Assembly: GCA_036505615.1 (NCBI GenBank)
Contig: DASXTB010000387.1
Coordinates: 1 to 12,172, forward strand
From: DASXTB01 sp036505615
GTDB taxonomy: Bacteria; Acidobacteriota; UBA6911; JACQSX01
Reading direction: 5' to 3'
DNA: 12,172 nt
The first letter of the stretch is position 1. The number at the start of each line of letters is the position of its first letter. The notes under the pieces were generated by a model. It worked only from the letters and a program-made list of their open reading frames with translations, was not told where the DNA came from and made no database searches. Made by a program: the position numbers and the translations under genes. Below, in pieces: positions 5,910 through 12,172 of the stretch.

Positions 5910-7496
5910 ATGGGCAAACCTAAAGTCGAGTATGAAACGGAGATGGAAACACTGTACTTACTTCAAGAAGACCCAGACAGGGAGGCCGACGCCGTGCTCG
6001 AATCTGATTTGGAGGACCATGAGGATCACAAGCTTGATAGTTCTTCCGAAGAGGCGGCTTCGCTTGACCCGATGGGCCTCTACTTTAAGGAAATGGGACA
6101 GATCGGCCTGCTGGACCGCCAGAAAGAATTGGAAATTGCAAAGCGTGTAGAGAACGGAAAGAAAGTGGTTGAGACAGCCCTCGTCGCCACCTTGTACATG
6201 GGGCATGTGGTGATAGAAGCGAAAAACCGCCTTCTGCTGCACACTATGAAAATCAAGAACTTCCTTGACTTGCCCAACGAGCTGAAGCGGCCGGAGTTAA
6301 AAAAGATCAGGATGAGGACGGTCGCGAAAATCGAGAACTTGGAAAAAGAGATAAATCGATTTGAGTCGTCTCTCGCGGAACTCAAACATGAAAGCCACGA
6401 ATTCGTCCTATCAAAGTTCAACCAGTCACTGGAAAAAAAGATTGGTGGGCTCCATTTAAACTACGACATCATCAACAAACATGCTGAAAGCTATCTCGCA
6501 ATGGAACGGGATTTGCGGGATTCTCTGCGCTGCCTGAACCGCCTCCGAGATGAGTTCGAGTGCAGGCAAAATCCGGCCGTTGCTGAGCAGATCCGGGTAC
6601 AGGAAGAAAGGATCGGGCAGATCGAGGGCCAGCTTCATGCGTCGCGCAACGAGATCCTGAAAAAGGGCGAGGAGTTGCGGCGGCACCAGACCGAAATCCA
6701 GCACGCCAAGGAAGAACTGACGGCCGCCAATTTGAGGCTAGTCGTTTCCATTGCCAAGAAATACTGTTGCCGCAGTTTGAATTTCCTGGACTTGGTGCAG
6801 GAAGGAAACATCGGCCTGATGCGTGCGGTGGAAAAGTTTGATTACCGGAGGGGATATAAATTCTCTACCTACGCCACCTGGTGGATACGGCAGTCAATTA
6901 CGCGGGCGATCGCGGACCACGGGCGTACGATCCGGATTCCGGTGCACATGGTCGAGACCATAAACAAGGTATTCAAGCAGGTGAATGAATTCGCACAGGA
7001 AAATGGCCGCGAGCCCAGCGAAGAAGAGATCTCCCGGGCGGCCAAAATGCCGATAAAAAAGATTCGGAAAATCCTGAAGATCGCGCAGGAGCCTTTGTCG
7101 CTCGAGGCGCTCGTCGGCGACGACGACTCAACGAGCGTAGGGAGTTTCATCGCGGACAAAAACTCGGTCAATCCTGATATCACAGTTCTAAAAGGGATGC
7201 TCGGCAAATACACGGAGGCTATCCTGCATAGCCTGACTCCCCGGGAAGAGCGGATCATGCGTCTGCGGTTCGGCGTTTCGGAAGAAGGCAAAGAGCACAC
7301 GCTTGAAGAGATCGGATCGATTCTGGGGGTCACTCGCGAGCGCATCCGTCAAATAGAGAAAAAAGCGTTGTCGAAATTGAAGCACCGCGTCGAATTCCGC
7401 CTGGTGCAGGAATGCCTTTCCGGCGCGCTCGACGTCGAACAAATCAAGCAGCGGGTCAATTTCAGCTCCGAGCCTCGCATTTCTGCTGTGGTCTGA
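5910..7496 (+). CDS. RNA polymerase sigma factor, RpoD/SigA (sigma-70) family
   Basis: 528 aa. It directs RNA polymerase to promoters. Region 1.2 is at about 52-84 (DPMGLYFKEMGQIGLLDRQKE). A long helical, charged non-conserved region spans about 90-265. Region 2 is at 267-345 with FLDLVQEGNIGLMRAVEKF, YKFSTYATWWIRQSITRAIA and TIRIPVHM. Region 3 spans about 349-415 and region 4 about 440-493, with TLEEIGSILGVTRERIRQIE. Q328 and T331 match the -10-reading residues Q437 and T440 of E. coli sigma-70, and the -35 helix VTRERIRQIE is intact. TTGACA/TATAAT-type promoters are therefore expected. The N-terminus is acidic and short, without a clear region 1.1. The ATG has AGAGGA (5897-5902) seven bases upstream. 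It is not next to dnaG, where a housekeeping rpoD often sits, and it diverges from the stressosome operon. It may be a second RpoD-type factor, but a primary role cannot be excluded. Confidence 0.95.
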   Translation: MGKPKVEYETEMETLYLLQEDPDREADAVLESDLEDHEDHKLDSSSEEAASLDPMGLYFKEMGQIGLLDRQKELEIAKRVENGKKVVETALVATLYMGHVVIEAKNRLLLHTMKIKNFLDLPNELKRPELKKIRMRTVAKIENLEKEINRFESSLAELKHESHEFVLSKFNQSLEKKIGGLHLNYDIINKHAESYLAMERDLRDSLRCLNRLRDEFECRQNPAVAEQIRVQEERIGQIEGQLHASRNEILKKGEELRRHQTEIQHAKEELTAANLRLVVSIAKKYCCRSLNFLDLVQEGNIGLMRAVEKFDYRRGYKFSTYATWWIRQSITRAIADHGRTIRIPVHMVETINKVFKQVNEFAQENGREPSEEEISRAAKMPIKKIRKILKIAQEPLSLEALVGDDDSTSVGSFIADKNSVNPDITVLKGMLGKYTEAILHSLTPREERIMRLRFGVSEEGKEHTLEEIGSILGVTRERIRQIEKKALSKLKHRVEFRLVQECLSGALDVEQIKQRVNFSSEPRISAVV

Positions 7497-7590
7497 GAGG
7501 CAGGAGGCAGACGGCAGGAAGCGGGAGGCAGGAAGCAGGAAGCAGGAGGCAGGCGGCAGGAAGCAGGAGGTAGGCAGCAGGAAGCAGAGG
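7497..7590 (+). repeat. Heptanucleotide repeat array B (GGCAGGA type) after the sigma gene
   Basis: About 13 seven-base units (GAGGCAG, ACGGCAG, GAAGCAG, GCGGCAG and variants) start at the base after the sigma-factor stop codon and read G-rich on its coding strand. It contains three AGGAGG hexamers. Unit sequences and order resemble array A read on its own coding strand. The seven-base period breaks the reading frame, so it is non-coding. Confidence 0.9.
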
Positions 7591-7599
7591 TGCTGTCCC

Positions 7600-7709
7600 T
7601 CGTCACTCCTTATTCTTCATTCGTCATTTGTCCCGCGTCATTCGACATTCGTCACTCGTCATTCGACATTTTGTCCCGCGTCATTCGTCATTCGTCATTC
7701 GTCATTCGC
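7600..7709. repeat. Second heptad array (CATTCGT type)
   Basis: Repeats of CATTCGT with variants (CATTCGA, CACTCGT, CATTTGT), perfect for about four units at 7681-7707. A 17-base block, TTGTCCCGCGTCATTCG, occurs at 7628-7644 and again at 7671-7687. The array shares the seven-base period of the GGCAGGA arrays but not their sequence. It ends about 45 bp before the next gene. Confidence 0.85.
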
Positions 7710-7727
7710 CAGCTTTTCCCGTATTAT
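7699..7727 (+). promoter_or_regulatory. Candidate sigma-70 promoter for the GHL6-like gene
   Basis: TCGTCA (7699-7704), a 17-base spacer, then TATTAT (7722-7727, five of six consensus bases). Transcription would start near 7734, just ahead of the ribosome-binding site. The -35 element is made from a CATTCGT repeat unit. Weak -35 match, so tentative. Confidence 0.3.
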
Positions 7728-7755
7728 TTCCCGAAACCACTGAGGAATGATCCTT

Positions 7756-9972
7756 ATGAAAATCAACAGAAGGGAATTTGTGCAAATCTCAGGAATGACG
7801 GGAGTGGCATTGGGGAATTTAACTTCGGCTTTCGGCCGCAGCGATAATTCAGCCGGTTCCCAAAGTTGGTTTGATCGTCCCATGCGCTGGGCGCAACTGA
7901 CGCTGGTTGAAAACGACCCCGGCCGCTTTGACCCGCAATTTTGGCTGGACTACTTCAAACGCACCCATTCCGATGCGGCCTGTCTGAGCGCAGGCGGGTG
8001 CGTGGCCTATTACCCTACCAAAATACCTTTTCATCACCGCAGCGCCTGGATGGGAGGCTCCGACCCCTTTGGAGAATTGCTGGCCGGATGCCGCAATCTG
8101 AACATGATTGTCATTGCGCGCACCGATCCGCACTCGGCTCTCCAGGATGTCTACGACGCTCATCCGGACTGGATAGCCGTGGATGCGGAAGGACGGAAGC
8201 GAAGGCACTGGGCCACACCGGGACGCTGGGTGACCTGTGCTCTCGGCCCCTATAACTTCGAATTCATGACTGAAGTCCACAGGGAGATCATGTCTCTTTA
8301 CAAAGTGGACGGCATTTTCAGCAACCGCTGGTCGGGTTCAGGAATGTGCTACTGCGAGCATTGCCAGGACAACTTCAAAGCCGCCAGTGGAATGGAACTC
8401 CCCCGGACAAATAATTCACAGGATCCGCGCCGGCGAAACTACATATTATGGCAACAGCGCAGGCTATTCGAACTCTGGCAGCTGTGGGACTCTGAGATTC
8501 GCAAAATCAATCCTCACGCCAGGTTTATCCCAAATACAGGAGGAGGATCGCTCAGCGGACTGGACATGAAAACTATCGGTGAAATGTCCGATATCCTGTT
8601 TGCCGATCGGCAAGCGCGGCGCGGACTGGCGGCTCCGTGGAGCAGTGGGAAAAACGGAAAGGAATTTCGAGCCACTCTCGGTCGCAGGCCGGTGGGAGGC
8701 ATTTTCAGCGTGGGAGTGGAAGAGCCTTATCGATGGAAAGACTCGGTGCAGAGTGACGCCGAGATCCGAATCTGGGTCGCCGATGGGGTAGCCAACGGAA
8801 TGCGTCCCTGGTTTACCAAATTCTCTGGAACGCTGCGCGATAGGCGCTGGTTGAAAGTGGTCGAAGATATCTACAAGTGGCATTCCCGGTCGGAACGGTA
8901 TCTTCGCAATGAAGCGCCACTGGCGCGCGTGGCAATGGTTTACTCCCAGCAGACTGCCGCATTCTATGGAGGGGAGCGCGCTCAGCAAAAAGTGGAAGAC
9001 CCTATTCTCGGCATGTACCACGCGCTGATCGAGGCGCGCATCCCATTTGAGATGGTGCACGACCGGTTGCTGGACCCCGGGCACATCGATCAGTTCAAGT
9101 TGCTGATCCTGCCCAATGTCGCCGCTCTCTCGGACCGGCAGTGCGAGCAGTTGCGCCAGTTTGTAAGGCGGGGCGGAGGCATTTTCGCCACGCACGAAAC
9201 TTCTCTCTACGACGAATGGGGAATACGCCGGTTAGATTTCGGACTGTCGGACCTTTTCGGCGTTTCCTTCGCAGGCCGCCTGGAAGGGCCGATGCAGAAT
9301 TCTTATCTGAGGGTGGAAAAGGACCCGTTATCGGCAAAGCACCATCCGATCCTGGCCGGTCTGGAACAGGCGGAGCGAATTATCAATGGCGTCTGGCGCG
9401 TAGAAGTGATCTCGAGCGCAAAGCTTCAACAGAGCGAAGACGCCGCCGCGGTCCATCCACCTCTCACTTTGGTTCCGTCTTACCCCGATCTTCCGATGGA
9501 AGAGGTCTACCCGCGAATTGAAAAAACGGATATCCCCGCGGTGTTTCTAAGAGAAATTGGTAAAAGCCGCATCGTTTATTTTCCCTGGGACATTGACCGC
9601 ACCTTTTGGGAAGTGATGAGCATGGACCACGGAAAACTGCTCGGGAACGCGGTGGAGTGGGCCGCTAACGAGGATCGGCCGGTGACTGTCACCGGCCCGG
9701 GCGTGCTGGATGTCACCATCTGGCGCCAGAAGGATTCCATGACCGTGCATCTGGTCAATCTTACAAATCCGATGATGATGAAGGGTCCCTTCCGAGAGCT
9801 CATCCCGGTGGGAGCACAGCAGGTACGAGTGCGCCTTCCGGAAGGAAAGAAAGCAAAGAGGGTTCAGTTACTCGTCAGCCGGTTGTCACCGCAAGTTGAG
9901 GAGTCCAAGGGCTACTTGAAGCTGACGGTACCGTCAGTTTTAGATCACGAGGTAGTGGCGATTGATTTGTGA
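7756..9972 (+). CDS. Tat-exported putative glycoside hydrolase (GHL6-like barrel plus GH42-type trimerisation-like domain)
   Basis: 738 aa from the ATG at 7756, chosen because GAGGA at 7742-7746 is nine bases upstream; the in-frame ATG at 7747 abuts that site. A twin-arginine signal is at the N-terminus (NRREFVQISGMTGVALG). Residues about 43-385 look like a TIM-barrel of the hypothetical glycosyl hydrolase 6 type: CVAYYPTKIPFHH, ARTDPHS, HPDWIAVDAEGR, and VDGIFSNRW near the expected active-site strand. C198, C200 and C203 (CYCEHC) recall the zinc cysteines of GH42 beta-galactosidases. Residues about 390-500 (VAMVYSQQTAAFYGG, LILPNVAALSD, RRGGGIFATHETS) resemble the GH42 trimerisation, glutamine-amidotransferase-like domain. 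A beta-rich C-terminus follows. Export to the periplasm and action on a glycan are likely; substrate and catalytic residues are not established. Confidence 0.85.
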   Translation: MKINRREFVQISGMTGVALGNLTSAFGRSDNSAGSQSWFDRPMRWAQLTLVENDPGRFDPQFWLDYFKRTHSDAACLSAGGCVAYYPTKIPFHHRSAWMGGSDPFGELLAGCRNLNMIVIARTDPHSALQDVYDAHPDWIAVDAEGRKRRHWATPGRWVTCALGPYNFEFMTEVHREIMSLYKVDGIFSNRWSGSGMCYCEHCQDNFKAASGMELPRTNNSQDPRRRNYILWQQRRLFELWQLWDSEIRKINPHARFIPNTGGGSLSGLDMKTIGEMSDILFADRQARRGLAAPWSSGKNGKEFRATLGRRPVGGIFSVGVEEPYRWKDSVQSDAEIRIWVADGVANGMRPWFTKFSGTLRDRRWLKVVEDIYKWHSRSERYLRNEAPLARVAMVYSQQTAAFYGGERAQQKVEDPILGMYHALIEARIPFEMVHDRLLDPGHIDQFKLLILPNVAALSDRQCEQLRQFVRRGGGIFATHETSLYDEWGIRRLDFGLSDLFGVSFAGRLEGPMQNSYLRVEKDPLSAKHHPILAGLEQAERIINGVWRVEVISSAKLQQSEDAAAVHPPLTLVPSYPDLPMEEVYPRIEKTDIPAVFLREIGKSRIVYFPWDIDRTFWEVMSMDHGKLLGNAVEWAANEDRPVTVTGPGVLDVTIWRQKDSMTVHLVNLTNPMMMKGPFRELIPVGAQQVRVRLPEGKKAKRVQLLVSRLSPQVEESKGYLKLTVPSVLDHEVVAIDL

Positions 9973-9975
9973 TTC

Positions 9976-10086
9976 GAGCTATCAGCTAGCTCACCGCCAT
10001 CAGCTTTCAGCGAAAGCGGTTTCAAAGAGGAAGAAGCTCACTGCTACAACTGAGAGCCGAGAGCTGATAGCTAGCTGTCAGCTGAG
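9976..10086. repeat. AGCT-rich heptad repeat with inverted arms
   Basis: The left arm (9976-10011) reads as heptads AGCTATC, AGCTAGC, TCACCGC, CATCAGC, TTTCAGC. The right arm (10052-10086) reads GAGAGCC, GAGAGCT, GATAGCT, AGCTGTC, AGCTGAG. AGCTATCAGCT (9977-9987) is the exact inverse of AGCTGATAGCT (10062-10072). It fills the gap between two convergent genes and is a third repeat family with seven-base period. Confidence 0.7.
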
Positions 10087-10090
10087 TTTT
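10062..10090 (+). terminator. Candidate terminator after the GHL6-like gene
   Basis: AGCTGATAG (10062-10070) pairs with CTGTCAGCT (10075-10083) through nine pairs, one of them G-U, around a CTAG loop. GAG and four T's follow. The short T-run makes it a weak intrinsic terminator. It lies 90 bp after the gene's stop and just before the convergent small gene. Confidence 0.4.
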
Positions 10091-10244
10091 AGACATGTCG
10101 AATGCTGGCGCGGCGGCACTCGATCAGCCACTTCACTTTTGCAAAGGCCCACACCACTACACCCGCTGTGGCCAAGGGAAGAAACAGCAAAAACGCGCCC
10201 GTAAGGATCAAGAACAGAAGCCCCAGAAAATCGTAGAGGAACAT
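10089..10244 (-). CDS. Small hydrophobic membrane protein (51 aa), function unknown
   Basis: I do not recognise a family. The ATG at 10244 is chosen over an upstream GTG-type start because a GGAGGG site (complement of 10251-10256) lies six bases before it. The peptide begins MFLYDFLGLLFLILTGAFLL and continues with a second hydrophobic stretch (LATAGVVVWAFA), so it is either one long or two short membrane helices. A basic tail (KVKWLIECRRASIRHV) probably sits in the cytoplasm. It is transcribed against both neighbours, so it is a single-gene unit. The strong ribosome-binding site and the protein-like composition argue that it is real despite its size. Confidence 0.6.
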   Translation of the reverse strand: MFLYDFLGLLFLILTGAFLLFLPLATAGVVVWAFAKVKWLIECRRASIRHV

Positions 10245-10272
10245 CGCCAACCCTCCAAGTAAATTCTCTGTT

Positions 10273-10301
10273 AGTATCTGAATATTGCGGGTTTGCGGCA
10301 A
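10273..10301 (-). promoter_or_regulatory. Candidate sigma-70 promoter for the 51-aa membrane protein
   Basis: On the minus strand: TTGCCG (complement of 10296-10301), a 17-base spacer, GATACT (complement of 10273-10278). Each element matches four of six consensus bases. The predicted leader is about 20 bases and includes the GGAGGG site. Confidence 0.3.
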
Positions 10302-10338
10302 TTCGGCAGAGTCAGGAATTCTATCTATCCTGATTCTC

Positions 10339-10353
10339 TAAGGGTCCTTAAGG
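10339..10353 (+). promoter_or_regulatory. TAAGGGWCCTTAAGG element, copy 2
   Basis: TAAGGGTCCTTAAGG, containing the palindrome CCTTAAGG, lies 25 bases before the PIG-L gene start. It matches the minus-strand element at 5651-5666 at 14 of 15 positions. So close to the start it would be in the leader or overlap the promoter. Function unknown. Confidence 0.3.
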
Positions 10354-10378
10354 TCTTTGCAGTAGAAGGGAGATCCCA

Positions 10379-12076
10379 ATGCACCGTTCCTTTCTTTGTT
10401 TTATCCTATCGATTCCGTCCTTGTTTCCGGCGCAACTGGCTGCCGCCGATGTGCTTGCCCTTCGTTCTTCAAAACCTGCTTACAACCTGGGCGAAACCGT
10501 GGAGCTGCTGGTCGAGAGGCGCGCCACGGGAGGGCCCGAGCAAACCAGCGGTGGCTCTCTGCGGGCTGCAATTCGCTTTGCAGGCGGAGCGCTAGTGCGG
10601 ACAGTTGAGTTAGAGCCGGGGAAATGGACACAGGCGTGGCATATTCCTCAGGATGCGGCGCTGGGACTTTACGAAGTAGAGATCACGCGGGAAGCAAAAA
10701 CTGGCGCTTCCAGTGGCGGAAACCAGCCCGGCAGCTCCCTCAAACTCCCTCACGGGCTGGTTGTCTACCGGCAGGATCTGGCAATTGAAAGTGTGCGCAC
10801 TGAGAGGAGCCTTTACACGGCTGGTGACACGGTACGCGTGAAAGTTCGCATGAAAAACATCGGCGCCCGTGTCTTGTCTGATTTGAAAATTGTGATTGGT
10901 CGAGGCTATCCGTGGATCAGCGGCTTCGGACGAGGCTCTGCAATTTCCGGTGAACCGAGCGCGCAAGTTTACTACTATCCGAAGGCGATCACGCTGCGGC
11001 CTGGCGAAACAGTGGAGAGCGACTGGTTTGACACGATGAAGGCGGCAACTCCATCGCCGGACAAAGCGGATATCTTCAACATGTTTTGCTGGGTGAGCGA
11101 TTCGTCGGGCAGAGACCTCTACGATCTGGAGTTGACCGGAACCTTCGTGGTGGAACCGCCGGGATACACCGGATCGCTTCCCTACCATCCGCTCTATGCC
11201 TTGAACAAATCGCTGTCGGAAACTGACTACCGCGGCGCCTGCTACAAACCAATCGAAGCTTACGACGATAACCTACCTGCGGGAAACCCCAAGCTGAGAA
11301 GCTGGATGGCTTTTGCTCCGCACTATGACGACGAGATGTCGTTTTTCCCGCTGGTGCCGCCGTCCCAGAAAGAGCATGTGCCCTTTCACATCGTGCAGAT
11401 GACGGCCGGCGACGGCAATGTGGACTCCATTCACCGTTATGTCGATGGTGTCAGCAACGCGCCCGACTGGCACACCCTCGGACGCCTGCGGCATCTGGAG
11501 ACGGTTCACGCGGCCGCGATCTTCGGACTTCAGGACGGTAGCGACTATTCCCATCTGGGGCTGCCGGATGGAGGCTTATTGCCGATTTTTGAAGACACCA
11601 GCGGCAAGAATTTTTACATGTTCACCGCAGCCACAGATCACACACCCTATGATTTTGTCGTCAAGAAAAACCTGGCCTACAACCGCGAAGAAATTATCAA
11701 GCTGCTTGCGGATATGATTCGCCGGCGGCGGCCCGAAGACATTTACGCGCCCCATCCGGACGAGGGCCATGGCGATCATCGAACCACGACCCGGCTTGTT
11801 CTGGAGGCCTTGCGGCGGCTGCGCGCCGAAAGTGGATACGAGCCGCAGGTACATGTTTATGTGGCCTACGGAGCGGGCGACTTCCCCAAGGCGAAATACC
11901 GTTACGAAGCCGAGCCCCCGCTGCAAATGAGCGATCGGACGCTGGTGAAACTACACTTCGCCTCGTGGGCCTACCAGAGCCAATTCTCGATTGCCGAGCG
12001 TGGCGGCAAGCGCGAGTCGCTGGAGGAATTGCGGAGGCATCGGGCAAGCCAGTGGTATTTGCTGAAGGGTTGGTAG
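10379..12076 (+). CDS. Secreted PIG-L/LmbE-family deacetylase-like protein with N-terminal beta-sandwich region
   Basis: 565 aa. An N-terminal signal peptide (about 1-23, ending LAAA before D24) predicts export. Residues about 25-250 form a beta-rich half; 130-250 (SLYTAGDTVRVKVRMKNIGA, LRPGETVESDWFDT) resembles CARDB/Ig-like adhesion domains. The PIG-L domain begins near 308 with the zinc motif APHYDDEMSFF (H315, D317, D318) and continues with TAGDGN and the second motif HPDEGHGDH (459-467). PIG-L enzymes remove N-acetyl groups from N-acetylglucosamine-type substrates, so a glycan or glycoconjugate target outside the cytoplasm is likely. The PIG-L domain normally sits alone in about 230-270 aa. 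The ATG has GGGAG (10368-10372) six bases upstream. Its neighbour, the Tat-exported GHL6-like protein, suggests a shared glycan-processing role, but the two are separate transcription units. Confidence 0.9.
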   Translation: MHRSFLCFILSIPSLFPAQLAAADVLALRSSKPAYNLGETVELLVERRATGGPEQTSGGSLRAAIRFAGGALVRTVELEPGKWTQAWHIPQDAALGLYEVEITREAKTGASSGGNQPGSSLKLPHGLVVYRQDLAIESVRTERSLYTAGDTVRVKVRMKNIGARVLSDLKIVIGRGYPWISGFGRGSAISGEPSAQVYYYPKAITLRPGETVESDWFDTMKAATPSPDKADIFNMFCWVSDSSGRDLYDLELTGTFVVEPPGYTGSLPYHPLYALNKSLSETDYRGACYKPIEAYDDNLPAGNPKLRSWMAFAPHYDDEMSFFPLVPPSQKEHVPFHIVQMTAGDGNVDSIHRYVDGVSNAPDWHTLGRLRHLETVHAAAIFGLQDGSDYSHLGLPDGGLLPIFEDTSGKNFYMFTAATDHTPYDFVVKKNLAYNREEIIKLLADMIRRRRPEDIYAPHPDEGHGDHRTTTRLVLEALRRLRAESGYEPQVHVYVAYGAGDFPKAKYRYEAEPPLQMSDRTLVKLHFASWAYQSQFSIAERGGKRESLEELRRHRASQWYLLKGW

Positions 12077-12082
12077 GCGGAA

Positions 12083-12172
12083 AGTCAGGAGGCAGAGGCA
12101 GAGGCAGAAGGCGGAAGGCAGGCGGCAGGAGGCAGGAAGCAGGAAGCAGGAGGCAGGAAGCAGGAGGCAGGA
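12083..12172 (+). repeat. Heptanucleotide repeat array C (GGCAGGA type), continues past the window
   Basis: It starts within about 10 bases of the PIG-L stop codon with irregular GGCAGA units and becomes a regular series of AGGAGGC, AGGAAGC and AGGCGGC heptads from about 12115 to the end. It reads G-rich on the coding strand of the gene before it and contains four AGGAGG hexamers. Confidence 0.88.

Noticed and set aside
5910..7496. Sigma gene as the stressosome's sigma-B
   Set aside because: It has region 1.2, a long non-conserved region and RpoD-type regions 2-4, unlike the short sigma-B family, and no RsbV or RsbW is nearby.
7349..7606. Minus-strand open frame with Cys-Leu-Pro-Pro-Ala-Ser repeats
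   Set aside because: It is array B read through: three heptads make 21 bases, so any frame gives a seven-residue repeat. It also runs antisense over the sigma gene's 3' end.
8464..9195. 243-aa minus-strand open frame
   Set aside because: Antisense shadow of the GHL6-like gene; no family resemblance or ribosome-binding site.
10610..11188. 192-aa minus-strand open frame
   Set aside because: Antisense shadow of the PIG-L gene, arising from its codon bias.

Overview
The window is about 12.2 kb of moderately GC-rich bacterial DNA. It holds a complete RsbRST-type stressosome operon, an RpoD-family sigma factor gene, and a pair of exported carbohydrate-related proteins. The organism is probably an acidobacterium or another environmental Gram-negative. 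The reasons are Tat-exported glycosidase-like and PIG-L proteins, an output kinase in place of sigma-B, and intergenic heptanucleotide arrays of a kind I associate with Acidobacteriota. This placement is inference, because no rRNA or phylogenetic marker is present.

Left part, minus strand (5355 down to 1). The genes in order are rsbR, rsbS, rsbT, a 182-bp gap filled by a heptad repeat array, rsbX, a large histidine kinase and the first 40 codons of a response regulator that runs off the window. rsbS and rsbT overlap by ATGA, and so do rsbX and the kinase gene. RsbR and RsbS would form the stressosome core. RsbT would be held there until stress, when it phosphorylates the core and leaves; RsbX would reset it. 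The striking point is that the kinase begins with a domain that closely resembles the RsbT-binding N-terminus of Bacillus RsbU, followed by GAF, two PAS, HisKA_3 and HATPase_c domains. The stressosome therefore appears to be wired to a two-component system instead of to the RsbU phosphatase and sigma-B. No RsbV, RsbW or SigB is seen.

Centre (5356-7496). A 554-bp divergent intergenic region separates the operon from a plus-strand RpoD/SigA-family sigma factor that keeps regions 1.2, 2, 3 and 4 and a long helical non-conserved region, but has no clear region 1.1.

Right part (7497-12172). A GGCAGGA-type heptad array and a CATTCGT heptad array precede a Tat-exported GHL6-like putative glycoside hydrolase. 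A hairpin-rich AGCT heptad region follows, then a 51-aa membrane protein on the minus strand and a secreted PIG-L/LmbE deacetylase-like protein with an N-terminal beta-rich half. A third GGCAGGA array runs to the window edge. All three GGCAGGA arrays start within about 20 bp of a stop codon and read G-rich on the coding strand of the upstream gene. That shared placement is the main non-coding observation here.
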